DNA from: JBGAJN01 sp044224905
Lineage (GTDB): Bacteria; Verrucomicrobiota; Verrucomicrobiia; Limisphaerales; JBGAJN01
Direction: 5' to 3'
NCBI GenBank assembly: GCA_044224905.1
Contig: JBGAJN010000002.1
Coordinates: forward strand, 372,001 to 436,000
Length of the DNA: 64,000 nucleotides
The notes beneath the pieces were generated by a model. It had not been told where the DNA came from. It made no database searches and saw only the letters and a program-made list of their open reading frames with translations. A program made the translations under genes and the position numbers. Positions 25,294 to 35,223 of the stretch are shown in pieces (the stretch's first letter is position 1; each line of letters opens with the position of its first letter).

Positions 25294-27387
25294 TCAGTCC
25301 TTCAAGAGAAACAGCGCGTCCTTCGGGGCGATCGTGAGCGAAGCGCCGACAGACTGACCGTTGTTGATTTTGGAATCCTGCCCCGGCGTCGCGGTGAAGC
25401 GCCGGAAGTGTTTCCCGGGAAAATTCTTTGCGAGATCAAAGGTCTGCGAGCGCGGCGAAGGATTGGCAACGACGAGACCGTGTTGAAATTCACGGGCCAT
25501 CGCATCCGGTGCCGCATGCGCAGTGATGGACGAAATCCACACCGGTTCGGCAGATTCGAAAACCAATTCTAGATCCGCGGTGCGCGCGCGGACGTCGCTG
25601 AAATAGAATGTCGAAGTAAAACTCTTCGCGTTGACCCACGACATGAAGTGCTCGGACGAAATGGGCGGCGCCAAGTCGTCGATCGGTTTCAGTCCAACGC
25701 GAACGAGGCGGGCCATTTCCGGCGGGTGATTTTTCCGCGGTTCGCCGCGCGCGCTGACTGTCACATAAAGATCCGCGCCGTCGCACTCCATCGCTTTCAA
25801 GCGTACCTGGAATTGCGTGGCCTTCGGATCCTTGGCGCTCACCCGGATTTCGCCGCGATCCATCTTGATGTTCGCATCCGCGCTGCCCATCGAGCCGATC
25901 AAATCATAGCTGCGCAACTTGCTGCTGCCGCGCAGCAAATCCGGCGCGCGCGTGGCGAGATGAATCGCCGGGCCCGTCGGCTGCCCGAGCCAACCCGGCT
26001 GGCGGCGCGTGCCCGCGATCAGTTCGTCCCAGACGGGCGGCGCGCTGGAACCGCGACGTTTGGCATCGGGCGTTTGCGCGTAAGTGATCGCGGAATCGGT
26101 GAGCACCGCCGCCGCGAAGACGAGGCGGTGGATGTTGAAGCCCACCTTCGCGCGTTTGTCGTCCACCACGCCGGTCGCAGTGGGATCATTGAACTTGTGA
26201 TTGATGTAACTCAGGACCGGTGCGCGTCCATTCGCCTGCCAAAACCGCTGGCGGTTCAAGCCGCCCGACCAATCGGTCACGTTGAAATCCAAAAGATGCG
26301 GCCAACCCTCGCTCTCCATGCCGTTGAGGAGACCAAACGCGCGCTGCTCGTCGTCGGTTTTGAAGGAGCCGTCCGCCATAATGAGTTTGTTCTCACCCAG
26401 CGCGCTGCGGAGTTGCCGGCAGAATTCCACCACGCCGGAACCGTAAACATTCACGCCCTCGATGACGCCGTCGTCACGGCGACCGTCCGCATCGCAATCC
26501 GCGCCGCGCCGGCGTTTGTTGCCGCCGTGCGTTTCGTTGAACAGCACGTCAAATTCGAGGCCATCGAAGTTGGCGAGCTTGCCGCCGGCATTGAATAATT
26601 CCGCGAGATGCGCAACGGCGATGTCACTGCACGTGCGGCCCTTCGCATCGCGGGGACACTTGGTGGAATAATTGTAGAGCCATAGCAGGTGCGAATCCTT
26701 GCCCCACGGCCCTTCAACGCAATGAGCGGCGGCATACGCCTGGCCTGCGGCAAAGGTGCGTGGAGTCGTGCCGTACGCACCGCGGCGCACGCGAATGGTG
26801 CCCTTCTTCTTGTCGATGGAGAGCAGTTGCACCTGTTCGCTCTGGGTCCAGTCCGGTTTGCCGTCGGCGCCGAACACGCAAAGCCCGATATCGTCGTTGG
26901 AGTTCTTGTACCGACCGGCGTTCACTTCGAAGAGCGTGACATCCGAAACTCGGATGACCGTCTCGCCGGATTTTGCGGGAACCGTTTCCAGAATCTTCGC
27001 ACCGTTAAAATACAACCAGTGACCGGCGAAGAAGCGTTCCCCTTCGAAGCGCGGATCGCGCGAGTTGCCGTTCATGTGGAGCAGCACGGCCTGATCGGGA
27101 TGCGCCAGTTTGAAGCGATTGAAGAAATCGACGTTGCGTCCGCGACCTGGGACTTCTTCGTCGAGCGCCTTGCCCATGATGCCCATGAGCTGGCTGAAGT
27201 CGCGATTCCACACGGCGAAGTCGGGCTTGCGCGCAGCCGCAACGCTTTCCGCCTGACGGAAGAAAAACGCTCGCGGATAACCGGCGCGAAAAATCTGAAG
27301 CGAGGAAAGCGGCGAGTTCGTCTGCGCCCCGCCATTCGTCGCGCATCCCAGAACCACCAGCCACGCGAATGTTTTCAGAATCTTCAT
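25294..27387 (-). CDS. Glycoside-hydrolase-like lipoprotein of unknown specificity
   Basis: A 697-residue protein with a probable lipobox (LVVLGC at residues 10-15). The central part looks like a TIM-barrel glycosidase: NFDGLEFDVLFNETHGG near residue 277 has acid residues where a catalytic pair could lie, and a DCDADGRRDD segment resembles a calcium loop. VLSYINHKFNDP and LTDSAITYAQTP are further barrel-like segments. A beta-rich C-terminus follows. I cannot place it in a numbered family. Its ATG sits at the base of a hairpin (27385-27410). It is convergent with the CE15 gene, with one base between stops. Confidence 0.7.
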   Translation of the reverse strand: MKILKTFAWLVVLGCATNGGAQTNSPLSSLQIFRAGYPRAFFFRQAESVAAARKPDFAVWNRDFSQLMGIMGKALDEEVPGRGRNVDFFNRFKLAHPDQAVLLHMNGNSRDPRFEGERFFAGHWLYFNGAKILETVPAKSGETVIRVSDVTLFEVNAGRYKNSNDDIGLCVFGADGKPDWTQSEQVQLLSIDKKKGTIRVRRGAYGTTPRTFAAGQAYAAAHCVEGPWGKDSHLLWLYNYSTKCPRDAKGRTCSDIAVAHLAELFNAGGKLANFDGLEFDVLFNETHGGNKRRRGADCDADGRRDDGVIEGVNVYGSGVVEFCRQLRSALGENKLIMADGSFKTDDEQRAFGLLNGMESEGWPHLLDFNVTDWSGGLNRQRFWQANGRAPVLSYINHKFNDPTATGVVDDKRAKVGFNIHRLVFAAAVLTDSAITYAQTPDAKRRGSSAPPVWDELIAGTRRQPGWLGQPTGPAIHLATRAPDLLRGSSKLRSYDLIGSMGSADANIKMDRGEIRVSAKDPKATQFQVRLKAMECDGADLYVTVSARGEPRKNHPPEMARLVRVGLKPIDDLAPPISSEHFMSWVNAKSFTSTFYFSDVRARTADLELVFESAEPVWISSITAHAAPDAMAREFQHGLVVANPSPRSQTFDLAKNFPGKHFRRFTATPGQDSKINNGQSVGASLTIAPKDALFLLKD

Positions 27388-27410
27388 CCGGCTATTTCTT
27401 TAGCCGGATG
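27385..27410 (-). promoter_or_regulatory. Hairpin overlapping a start codon
   Basis: A perfect 10-bp inverted repeat, CATCCGGCTA / TAGCCGGATG, with a six-base loop (AAGAAA on the coding strand). The 3' arm contains the ATG of the gene at 25294-27387, so in mRNA the start codon would be paired. There is no T-run, so a terminator is less likely than translational control. Confidence 0.45.
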
Positions 27411-27492
27411 ATGACGGTGACGCGAGAGCGAATCTTTCGCTGCGATTGTTCGCGACTGAGCAACGGGCTTCCGGCGGCTCGCCGAGAGAACG

Positions 27493-30400
27493 TTATTTTC
27501 CCGCCGCCCACTTCACCGCGTTGTCGAGCAGCAGCTTGAACTCTGGCAGACCGTGCGCGCGCTCGTCGTGGCCCAGCGCGATGCCGGCGATGCGTGCCTT
27601 CGGATGCTTCACGAGGAACACGCTCGGGTGCGGCTTCTGGAACTTGATGCTGTTCGAGGTCTCGGCGAGCACTTCGATCGGAGTGCCGGCCGGATCGGGC
27701 GTCATGTAGTAAAGCTCGTCGGTGATCGCGAAGCTCTTCGTCACGCCCTTCGTGATCGGGTGATCCTTAATCACGTTCACCTTGAACTCGCCGAGCTTGT
27801 CGTGGCCGCGTGAGCCGCCGCCGACAATCTGCAGGTTGTATTCCGGCCAGTCCTTGAAGTTATACCAGATGCCCGCGTGCAGGAGCACGAGGCCCTTGCC
27901 GGCGTTGGCGAAATCGAACAGCGCCTTGCGTAACTCCGGCGTCGCCCACTCGCCGCGATTCACGCTGAGGACGGCGACGTCCACGTTCTTCAACTCGCGC
28001 ACGGTGTCCTCGGGGCTTTCGGTGTAGTTCACGCTGTGACCCGCAGCCTTGAGGATCGCGACGTCGGCCAGGTTAAAGAACTTCGTGAAGTCGTGCGAAC
28101 TGCCGCCGCCGACAAGCAACACCTTGAGGCCATTGCCCCAAGTCATCGGGCCAGCAGCCGGAATCTTCACCGGTGCGGCGGACGCAACCTGCACGGGCGC
28201 ATTCTTCTTTTTGCCGTCGCCCTTCTTGCCCGCCTTCTTCGGCGCGGGATTGTTCGAGGCAGGCACGCCACCCGCCACAGCTGGAGCGCCGGAGGGAAGA
28301 GGATCGCTGCTCAAGTCTGCCGTAACCGCGACGGTCGTGGAAGCAACGCCATTGTCGAAGCCCTCGAACGTGAGCTTCTCAATGACGCCCGAACCTTTGA
28401 GCGTGCGGCTCGCGAAACGCACTTGGCCTCGTTCGGCAATACCCTTCGCGAGTTTTGAGCCGGGCACATCTACTTCGCGGATGTAGTCGGCGAACTCCTC
28501 GCCGTTCTTGAAGAGCAACTCTTCCTTCGCACCGCCCGCGTAATGCACCGTGACCTTCATCGCGCGCAGGTCGGGTCCGCCGTGCGGATGACCCCAGCCC
28601 GCGACGTTGCCGAGGAAGTGCAACTGCTTCGCTGCGACACCGACGTGCACCTCGACTTCCTTCGGCATCGTGGTGCGCGAATACGATTTCTCCGCGCCGC
28701 CCTTGAGCACCATCAGGTTTTTCCCGCTCGGCGATTTCGCGGGGTCCACGATTTTGAACGGCACGCCGAACACATTCACGATGCCGTATTTCGCCAGCGG
28801 CAACGAACCCTGGCCCGCTTCCGGTCCCGCGTAGAGGCCGCCACGCGAATCAGCGGTGAACGCGGCGGCGAGATCCACGATACGGAAGCGCGCGTAGTCG
28901 GCGCAGATGAACGCGAGGATGTCGCGCAGTCCCTCCACGCCGAGCGCTTCGAGTCCTTCAGGCATGAGCGAGCGGCCGGTATTGCGGCGATTCTTGATGG
29001 TGCTCTTGAGGATTTCCTTTTCGCCCGCGGCGTTGCGCAGCACGACGAGGTTCGGATTTTCGCGCGAGATGATGCCGTCGTAAATCTCGCCGTCCTTCGT
29101 CTCGATACTCCATGCGACGAAGCTGAAATCCACTTCCTTGTTCGGATCGAGAATGTGGACGAGCAACTCCGCCGGTCCGTGCGCGCCCATGCCGGTGAGC
29201 GGCGGGCCGACCAAATTTCCGAGCGTGCCGAGCTGATGGCACGTGGCGCAGTTCGCGGTGAAAAGCTCTTTTCCCTTCGCAACGTTGCCTGGCTTCTCGA
29301 CTTCCGGCGTGAACTTCGCGATGAGCGCGGCCTTCTCCTTCGCTTCCGGTCCGCGCAGCTTGTCCATGATGCCGTTCGCACGATGGGCGACGGTCGCGTT
29401 CGGATGCAGGCGCAACCGATGCACGTTCGCCGGACCGAGCAACGTCGGCGGCACCGCGCCGCTGTCGAGCGCGTCGAGCAACGCGGAACTCCACGAGGCG
29501 CGTTTGAGCAACTGGTCGAGCGCGACGGACTGCGGCTCGCCGGGTAGTTGCGGCAACGCCTTCACGAGCGCAACGCCGAGATTGTCGTCGGACAAAGCGC
29601 CGAGCGCTTCCACAACGCGGCGTTGCAACGCGGGCGAAGCATCGCTGCCGAGAATCTTCGTCACGGCGGGGACGACTTCGGGATTCGTCGAGCGCACGCC
29701 GAGCAGCGTCGCGGCGATGTCGCCACGGGCATTGTCGTCGGTGGCTTTGTCGGAAAGTTTCGCACTGAGTTCGCCGACTTCGCGCTTCACATCTGCCGCG
29801 AGTGAGCCACCTTTGTCCCAACGCACGGTCAACGGCAACGCAGCCGCGGCCACGCTGGCGTTGGGCGAGGTGAGCAGTTTCTTCAATGCACCCTGCAGGG
29901 CCGGAGTCCAGTTTGGTGCAGCGGCTGACGACGACGAAAGCGAACTGAGCAAGGCCCATTTGAGCGAGTCCTGCGATGCGGGTTTGTCCGCGAGCGAGAC
30001 AACGAGCTTCGCGGCGTCTTCGGCATTGCCGCCGCCCACGATGGTGCTGGTGAGCGCGGAGACGAGCGGCGCGACGGCCTGTGAATTGCCCAACGCAAAC
30101 GCGGCGTCGAGGAAGTCCGCGGGCGCCTTGTTCGCCACGGTCATGAACGCGGCCTTGAGATACGGGTCCTCCAGCGCGGGATAAATCGCAACGAGCGCCT
30201 TCCCGGTCGCGATGTCCACGTCGAGTGCGGCGAGCGTTTTCAAGGCTTCGAGGCGCACTTGGAAATTTGAGTCGTTGGCGAGCTTGATGGCGGTGGCGCG
30301 GGTGTTCGCTTTCGCTTCCGCTGCGACCATCATGGCGTTCTTACGGACAGCTTCGTTGGCATCGCCGGCGGCAATAGTGATGGTTTGCTCGTCGAGCTTG

Positions 30401-32700
30401 CCCACGCGCGCCATTGCCCACAGCGCGGCGACGCGGGCTTGGGGCGCCTTCTGCGATGCGATGAGAGATTTCAATGCGGGCGCGGCGTCGGTCTTGTTGC
30501 CTTCCGCGAGTTGGCGCACGGCGTTCATGCGCACGTGCTGATTGACGCTTTCGAGGGCGTTCACCAAATCCGCGGACGACGCCTTCGCTAGATTCGGCAC
30601 GTTGAGTTTCTTCGCGTCCTTGTGGTCCACGCGCCAGATGCGGCCGTAGTAATGGTCGCGGTCGGGACGGATGGCAGCGTTGCGTGGGCCGTGCTTCGGT
30701 CCGCGCGTGTCGTTGTGGATGACGGCCTGGTTGCAGAAGTCCACGACGTACAGCGCACCGTCCGGACCGATGCGCGTCTCGATGGGGCGGAACCAAATAT
30801 TTTTGCCGCCGATGAACTCGGTGGTTTCGCGACCGGCCTCGCGCGCGGCGGCGAATGAGACGCCGTCGGGCTTCACGAACTGGTGATGTACGAGGTTGAT
30901 GGTCGGCTCGGTGGTGAAATAGCTGTAGTTCCATTTCGCCGGCCACGTGCCGCCGTCGTAAATCGCGCAGCCGGCAGCGGCGGTGAATTTGCCAACCCAG
31001 TCAATCTGCACGTAGGGCAACTGGTCGTGCGACATCGCGGGGAACGTGTCGAGGCTCTTGCTGGCGACGCGGTAGCTGGTGAGGCCGCGTACGCCCGCGC
31101 GGGAAAGCTGGCTCTCGCTCATCACGGTGTGCATGAGCAGGTCGCCGCTGGTAGGTTGCGTCCAGAACACTTCGTTGTCCCAGGAAATCTGGAGTCCCCA
31201 CGTGTTGCCGCCTTTCGAGGAAAACTGCTCGAACGCCGAACCGTCGGGCTTGAATCGCACCACGCCGGAGCCGATGCCGCCGAAGTGTTTCTTGCCGTCG
31301 CCGCTCGTCACATCGGGCGAACTGCTGTAGCCGTGCGTCGCGTAAATCCAGCCATCGAAGCCCCAGCGGAGATTGTTAATCACGGCGTGCGTGTCGCGGT
31401 CGCCTAGGTTGGTGTAGAGCTTTTCCACCTTGTCGGCTTTACCGTCGCCATCGGTGTCGCGCAGCAGCCAGACGTGAGGCGCGGCGGCGGCGATGACCCC
31501 GTCTTTGTAGAGCACGAAACTCGTGACGCGTTCGAGGCCGATGTAGAACACCCGCTTCTTGGTGAAGGTTCCGTTCTCGTCGGGCGCGGAGAGAATGGAG
31601 ATGCGATCGTGCGCGGGGCGGGCGTAGTTCAAGCCGTCGTCGGTGAGCTTGTCGTCCTTTTTCCACCGCTGGACGTAATCGGTGGCGGGGTTCACCGAAC
31701 GACCGTCGGGATATTCCGGCGTCTCGCAAACCCACATCCGGCCCGCGTCATCCCAGTCGATGTTCATCACCTTGTTGACGAGCGGTTCGGACGCCACGAG
31801 CGACACCTTGAACTCCGGGTGCACCGCGAGAGTGGCCGGCAGATCCTTCGGCGATGGCGTGCCGCCCTCGGGATAGCGCAACGTGGCGAGTTCAGCCTTG
31901 GTGCAAAGCTCGTCCACGTTCGTGCGCTTGCCCGCCCACGCAATGCCGCGCAGGAGCACCGCGCGGAAGTGTGGCTTGGCGAAGTTCGCGTAGAGGTGGC
32001 CGGGGATGTGAACGAACGCGCGATAATTGTCTTTCTCGTAGGCCCAGATTTGCGGGGCAATGTCGTAAACCGTCACTTTGCCTTTTGGCGGCAGACCGCG
32101 CGCGTCGTTCTTCTTGGCCGAGGTGGTATTCGGTGTGTAAGCGGCGGCCAGCACGTGCACGTCAGGCGAGATATCCAAGTCGTAATAAATCTCGTCCTGC
32201 ATGTCGTAGTTGCCGACTTCGCTCGTGATCGGGTGCGTGCGATCCACGTAGTAGAGCGACATCGGGCCTTCAAGCCACTTGGTCTGCCCCCAAACCCACG
32301 TGCCGCCGATGACGGACTTCAAATACGCCGCGCCATCGGGGGAATTCTTCGCCGGCACATTCGCCGCGTGAATCACCACCACGCCACCGCCGCGCTTGAG
32401 GAACGCTTCGAGACCGGCGCGCTTTTCTTTCGGAATCTCGCCGCCTTCCTGCGAATGAAGGATCAGCACGTCGGACTTCGCGAGTTGCTCGGCGGTCGGA
32501 AACTCCATCGCACCATCCACCTTGCAGCCGCGCTCCGTGAGCAACGTGGTCCAGTCCTTGAGAAATTGTTCGTGCTCGTGTTGCCCCGGGCCGTGGGATT
32601 TTTTGCCGCCACGGATGAAGACGCGGAGCGGTTCGGCGGAGGCAGTGACGCACGCGACGGCGAGCAACAAGACGACGAGGAGACGGAACTTCAGTTTCAT
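27493..32700 (-). CDS. Giant multidomain exported dehydrogenase: ThuA-like, PVC propeller, HEAT, cytochrome c, ThuA-like
   Basis: A 1735-residue protein. Order: signal peptide (1-22); ThuA-like domain (about 22-255, HSQEGGEIPKEKR, VVVIHAAN); PVC-type membrane-bound dehydrogenase propeller (about 285-690, NIDWDDAGRMWVCETPEYPDG, LLRDTDGDGKADKVEKLYT); HEAT repeats (about 700-1110); cytochrome c with CATCH near residue 1150; a beta domain; a Lys/Ala linker near 1500 (KKAGKKGDGKKK); and a second ThuA-like domain (about 1523-1735, VLLVGGGSSHDFTKFF, VLLHAGIWYNF). The propeller/cytochrome part probably oxidises a sugar and passes electrons on. ThuA is tied to keto-sugar metabolism. Having ThuA at both ends is unusual. 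The start at 32700 gives the signal peptide. Confidence 0.88.
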   Translation of the reverse strand: MKLKFRLLVVLLLAVACVTASAEPLRVFIRGGKKSHGPGQHEHEQFLKDWTTLLTERGCKVDGAMEFPTAEQLAKSDVLILHSQEGGEIPKEKRAGLEAFLKRGGGVVVIHAANVPAKNSPDGAAYLKSVIGGTWVWGQTKWLEGPMSLYYVDRTHPITSEVGNYDMQDEIYYDLDISPDVHVLAAAYTPNTTSAKKNDARGLPPKGKVTVYDIAPQIWAYEKDNYRAFVHIPGHLYANFAKPHFRAVLLRGIAWAGKRTNVDELCTKAELATLRYPEGGTPSPKDLPATLAVHPEFKVSLVASEPLVNKVMNIDWDDAGRMWVCETPEYPDGRSVNPATDYVQRWKKDDKLTDDGLNYARPAHDRISILSAPDENGTFTKKRVFYIGLERVTSFVLYKDGVIAAAAPHVWLLRDTDGDGKADKVEKLYTNLGDRDTHAVINNLRWGFDGWIYATHGYSSSPDVTSGDGKKHFGGIGSGVVRFKPDGSAFEQFSSKGGNTWGLQISWDNEVFWTQPTSGDLLMHTVMSESQLSRAGVRGLTSYRVASKSLDTFPAMSHDQLPYVQIDWVGKFTAAAGCAIYDGGTWPAKWNYSYFTTEPTINLVHHQFVKPDGVSFAAAREAGRETTEFIGGKNIWFRPIETRIGPDGALYVVDFCNQAVIHNDTRGPKHGPRNAAIRPDRDHYYGRIWRVDHKDAKKLNVPNLAKASSADLVNALESVNQHVRMNAVRQLAEGNKTDAAPALKSLIASQKAPQARVAALWAMARVGKLDEQTITIAAGDANEAVRKNAMMVAAEAKANTRATAIKLANDSNFQVRLEALKTLAALDVDIATGKALVAIYPALEDPYLKAAFMTVANKAPADFLDAAFALGNSQAVAPLVSALTSTIVGGGNAEDAAKLVVSLADKPASQDSLKWALLSSLSSSSAAAPNWTPALQGALKKLLTSPNASVAAAALPLTVRWDKGGSLAADVKREVGELSAKLSDKATDDNARGDIAATLLGVRSTNPEVVPAVTKILGSDASPALQRRVVEALGALSDDNLGVALVKALPQLPGEPQSVALDQLLKRASWSSALLDALDSGAVPPTLLGPANVHRLRLHPNATVAHRANGIMDKLRGPEAKEKAALIAKFTPEVEKPGNVAKGKELFTANCATCHQLGTLGNLVGPPLTGMGAHGPAELLVHILDPNKEVDFSFVAWSIETKDGEIYDGIISRENPNLVVLRNAAGEKEILKSTIKNRRNTGRSLMPEGLEALGVEGLRDILAFICADYARFRIVDLAAAFTADSRGGLYAGPEAGQGSLPLAKYGIVNVFGVPFKIVDPAKSPSGKNLMVLKGGAEKSYSRTTMPKEVEVHVGVAAKQLHFLGNVAGWGHPHGGPDLRAMKVTVHYAGGAKEELLFKNGEEFADYIREVDVPGSKLAKGIAERGQVRFASRTLKGSGVIEKLTFEGFDNGVASTTVAVTADLSSDPLPSGAPAVAGGVPASNNPAPKKAGKKGDGKKKNAPVQVASAAPVKIPAAGPMTWGNGLKVLLVGGGSSHDFTKFFNLADVAILKAAGHSVNYTESPEDTVRELKNVDVAVLSVNRGEWATPELRKALFDFANAGKGLVLLHAGIWYNFKDWPEYNLQIVGGGSRGHDKLGEFKVNVIKDHPITKGVTKSFAITDELYYMTPDPAGTPIEVLAETSNSIKFQKPHPSVFLVKHPKARIAGIALGHDERAHGLPEFKLLLDNAVKWAAGK

Positions 32701-32887
32701 AATGCTGGTGAAGCGCAAAGTTAGTTAACGCAAAATCTTCAACCAAGTGCAAAACGCCCCGTACGACGCGAGGTGGCACGCTGGTGTGACGTTTCCTTTT
32801 TAGACGCAACGAGCCACGCCGACCATGCACCGGATGCACGAATGCCTATCTGGAACGCACATCAAGCCTCGCGGCGGAATCCCGCGA

Positions 32888-33649
32888 CTATTTCTTGGAC
32901 TTCTTATCCTGCTCCGCCTTAAGGCGGTCTTCGACGAACTTTCGCTCCTTTTCCAACTTCTCAGCGGGAATCTGCGCGGGAGTGATATTCTCGCTCACAA
33001 GCCTCTCGTCCGAGGGAATCGCGCGCCAACGGAGGTTGCGATACCGGACAAGGTCACCGTGATCCTGCAGATTGAGGAATGCACCGCGCGCCTTCACGTC
33101 GCCGCCGCGCACGCGGAGCAACTCGACTTCCTTCGCCCAGCGCGGGTCCGCATAATCGAAGTCCACGACCTTCGCGCCATTGAGCCAGTGCTGGATAACG
33201 GTGCCCTTGCAGACGATGCGGCCCTCGTTCCATTCGCCAACCGGCCGCGTGGCGTCTTTCGCCGGCGCCATGCAGAAATAGAGCGACGCCGCGCTCGTGC
33301 GCGGATTGCGCCCGTCGCCGTGGCCTTGGTTGTGAAGCACCTGATACTCGTACTGGCCCGGCCGGTAATACACGCCGCTGTTGCCCTTCTCGGAAATCTT
33401 CCACTCGAAGCGCAGTTCGAAATCATCCGGCACCGGCTTGGTCTTGAAGGTGATGTTTCCGCCCTTCTCCTTGCGAAACATCGCACCATCTTCGGCGACC
33501 CAGTTGCCTTTGTTTTCCCAGCCGGTGAAATCGCGACCGTTGAACAGCAGTTCGAAACCGAGCTTCTTCTCGTCGGCGGAGAGCGTGGATTGGGCAAATG
33601 CGGTCGACGCCAGCAGCGCGAGGCCAAGGACCAATGTGTGAAGCTTCAT
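32888..33649 (-). CDS. DUF1080 protein (3-keto-disaccharide hydrolase family)
   Basis: A 253-residue exported beta-jelly-roll protein. The signal peptide is MKLHTLVLGLALLASTAFA. Family blocks are GFELLFNGRDFTGWENKGNW, FELRFEWKISEKGNSGVYYRP, EYQVLHNQGHGDGRN and GTVIQHWLNGAKVVDFD. Members hydrolyse glycosidic bonds of 3-keto-glycosides, or at least bind such sugars. It ends in a lysine-rich, coiled-coil-like tail (EQDKKSKK). It lies upstream of the giant ThuA/dehydrogenase on the same strand, a pairing that suits oxidation followed by cleavage. Confidence 0.9.
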   Translation of the reverse strand: MKLHTLVLGLALLASTAFAQSTLSADEKKLGFELLFNGRDFTGWENKGNWVAEDGAMFRKEKGGNITFKTKPVPDDFELRFEWKISEKGNSGVYYRPGQYEYQVLHNQGHGDGRNPRTSAASLYFCMAPAKDATRPVGEWNEGRIVCKGTVIQHWLNGAKVVDFDYADPRWAKEVELLRVRGGDVKARGAFLNLQDHGDLVRYRNLRWRAIPSDERLVSENITPAQIPAEKLEKERKFVEDRLKAEQDKKSKK

Positions 33650-33680
33650 GTTGAGCAATTGAGTTGGGTTAATTTAAAAA

Positions 33681-35102
33681 TCACTTCGACAGGCGATCCA
33701 GCACGTTGCGCGTCACGCGATCGACGATCTTGTCGCCCCCGCGCAACCCGTGCGCCCAGTCGGTTGAGCCGGTGGTGAACACCGTGCCGCCCTGAGTGTA
33801 GATGCCGAGCACGGCGTTGCCGGTGCGGCCCTTTTCCCAGCGCTCATACCACTCAGCATCGTCGGGGTGCCAGCGCGCGGGGCAGGTGGCAAGGATGGTG
33901 AAACTCTTTGGTGTACCATCGCGGTGTGTCGGGAACGGCAGGCCGTCCTTCCACTCCATTTCGCAACCGTCGCACTCGTAGCCGACGATCGTGTCCTTGT
34001 CGCCGAACTTCGTGTCACGCTTCACGTCCGTGCCAGCGAACACCCAATGCTCGGGCCGATGCACCGTGTATTCCGCGGGGTCGTTCATGAACTGCCCGTG
34101 ACTCTTGCGGTAGCCGCCCCAGAGAAAGCCCACGCCGGTCAGCTGATTCTCCGGACGCTTCACGAGATGATGGCTCCATGCCGTGGAAAGCGTCTTGAGA
34201 TCGCTCGTCTGCCAAACAGGGTCGGTGAAATAATACTGCTTCCAGCACGTGAGCGCGCGGCCGGCGTCCTCGCTGCGCACCTGCCAGCAGACGGAGTTGC
34301 CGCTGAAGAATGCCACGTTGCCGCCGCCCGCGATGAATTTCTCCAGCGTGTCCCGCATCGGCGCGGACCAATATTCGTCGTGACCGACGCTGAGCACGAG
34401 CCGGTAGTTCGCGAGCAGCTCGGGACGGAACTCGAGGTCCGAGTTCACCGCGTAGTCGAGCGTGTAACCCGCACGCTCCGCCCATTGCACAAACGGCAGC
34501 TCCCACCGCGCGAACTGCGACGCCGGCGGTCGATCGAAGGAAACGCGATGGCCTTGGTTCTTCGAGACGCCGTTGTAAGCGTAAAGGCTGGAGCCGCCCC
34601 AGTTGTTGTAGGCGTTGTAGGTATTGCACGCGAGTTGCAGGAGAATCTTCGTCTTCGTGCCCGGCGTGGAAGCGCGCACGACGAAGAACGCCTCACTCTC
34701 GGCGGTGCGACGGCCGCGTTGCGTCCAGCGCCCGCCGGCGTCCTCGGCGCGGAACTTCGCGACGTAGTAACCCGAGCGCCACTTCTCGCCGACCGGCACG
34801 CGGAACGCCTCGGGCCACCGGCAGCCCTGCGCCGCTGCGTCGTCGGGCACGGGATGTTCCTTGCCAGGCAAGTCGCGCTTGGTCCACACGACATTCGTCT
34901 GCGCGCCGAGGCGGGAAATCTCACAGGAGAATTTCGCCGCCGTGGTCGAGACGTGAAACGCCACCTCGTCGCCCGGCGCGTAACTGAGCTGGCCTGCGTA
35001 ACCCTCGACGAAGAGCGACGGCGCAGTCTCCGCAGCACGGACGGGGGTGAGGAAAAACAGCGTGACGGAAAGCGCGAGCGCGCACTTGATCAAAGCATTC
35101 AT
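33681..35102 (-). CDS. Exported N,N-dimethylformamidase large-subunit-like protein
   Basis: A 473-residue protein with a signal peptide (MNALIKCALALSVTLFFLTPVRAA). The body resembles the C-terminal domain of the dimethylformamidase beta subunit: an Ig-like N-terminal part (SYAPGDEVAFHVSTTAAKF), then NTYNAYNNWGGSSLYAYNG, LVLSVGHDEYWSAPMRD near residue 240 and FFSGNSVCWQVR. In PVC bacteria these proteins occur in polysaccharide loci, where a formamidase role is unproven; the fold is related to glutamine-amidotransferase-like/ThuA-like proteins. It starts upstream of the DUF1080 gene and shares its strand. Confidence 0.82.
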   Translation of the reverse strand: MNALIKCALALSVTLFFLTPVRAAETAPSLFVEGYAGQLSYAPGDEVAFHVSTTAAKFSCEISRLGAQTNVVWTKRDLPGKEHPVPDDAAAQGCRWPEAFRVPVGEKWRSGYYVAKFRAEDAGGRWTQRGRRTAESEAFFVVRASTPGTKTKILLQLACNTYNAYNNWGGSSLYAYNGVSKNQGHRVSFDRPPASQFARWELPFVQWAERAGYTLDYAVNSDLEFRPELLANYRLVLSVGHDEYWSAPMRDTLEKFIAGGGNVAFFSGNSVCWQVRSEDAGRALTCWKQYYFTDPVWQTSDLKTLSTAWSHHLVKRPENQLTGVGFLWGGYRKSHGQFMNDPAEYTVHRPEHWVFAGTDVKRDTKFGDKDTIVGYECDGCEMEWKDGLPFPTHRDGTPKSFTILATCPARWHPDDAEWYERWEKGRTGNAVLGIYTQGGTVFTTGSTDWAHGLRGGDKIVDRVTRNVLDRLSK

Positions 35103-35223
35103 GGCGATTGGCAGTGAGCGTAGCGACGTCGCCCACGGCGGAAAAGGAAGGAGTTGCGTCGCGCGGGCCGCGATTTGCGTCGCCACTCCGATGCTCACAG
35201 GGTAAATCAATTTCAACTTCACC

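Noticed and set aside
31474..32724. 416-codon plus-strand frame opposite the N-terminus of the giant dehydrogenase
   Set aside because: No recognisable motif; the opposite strand has the signal peptide and the ThuA-like domain.
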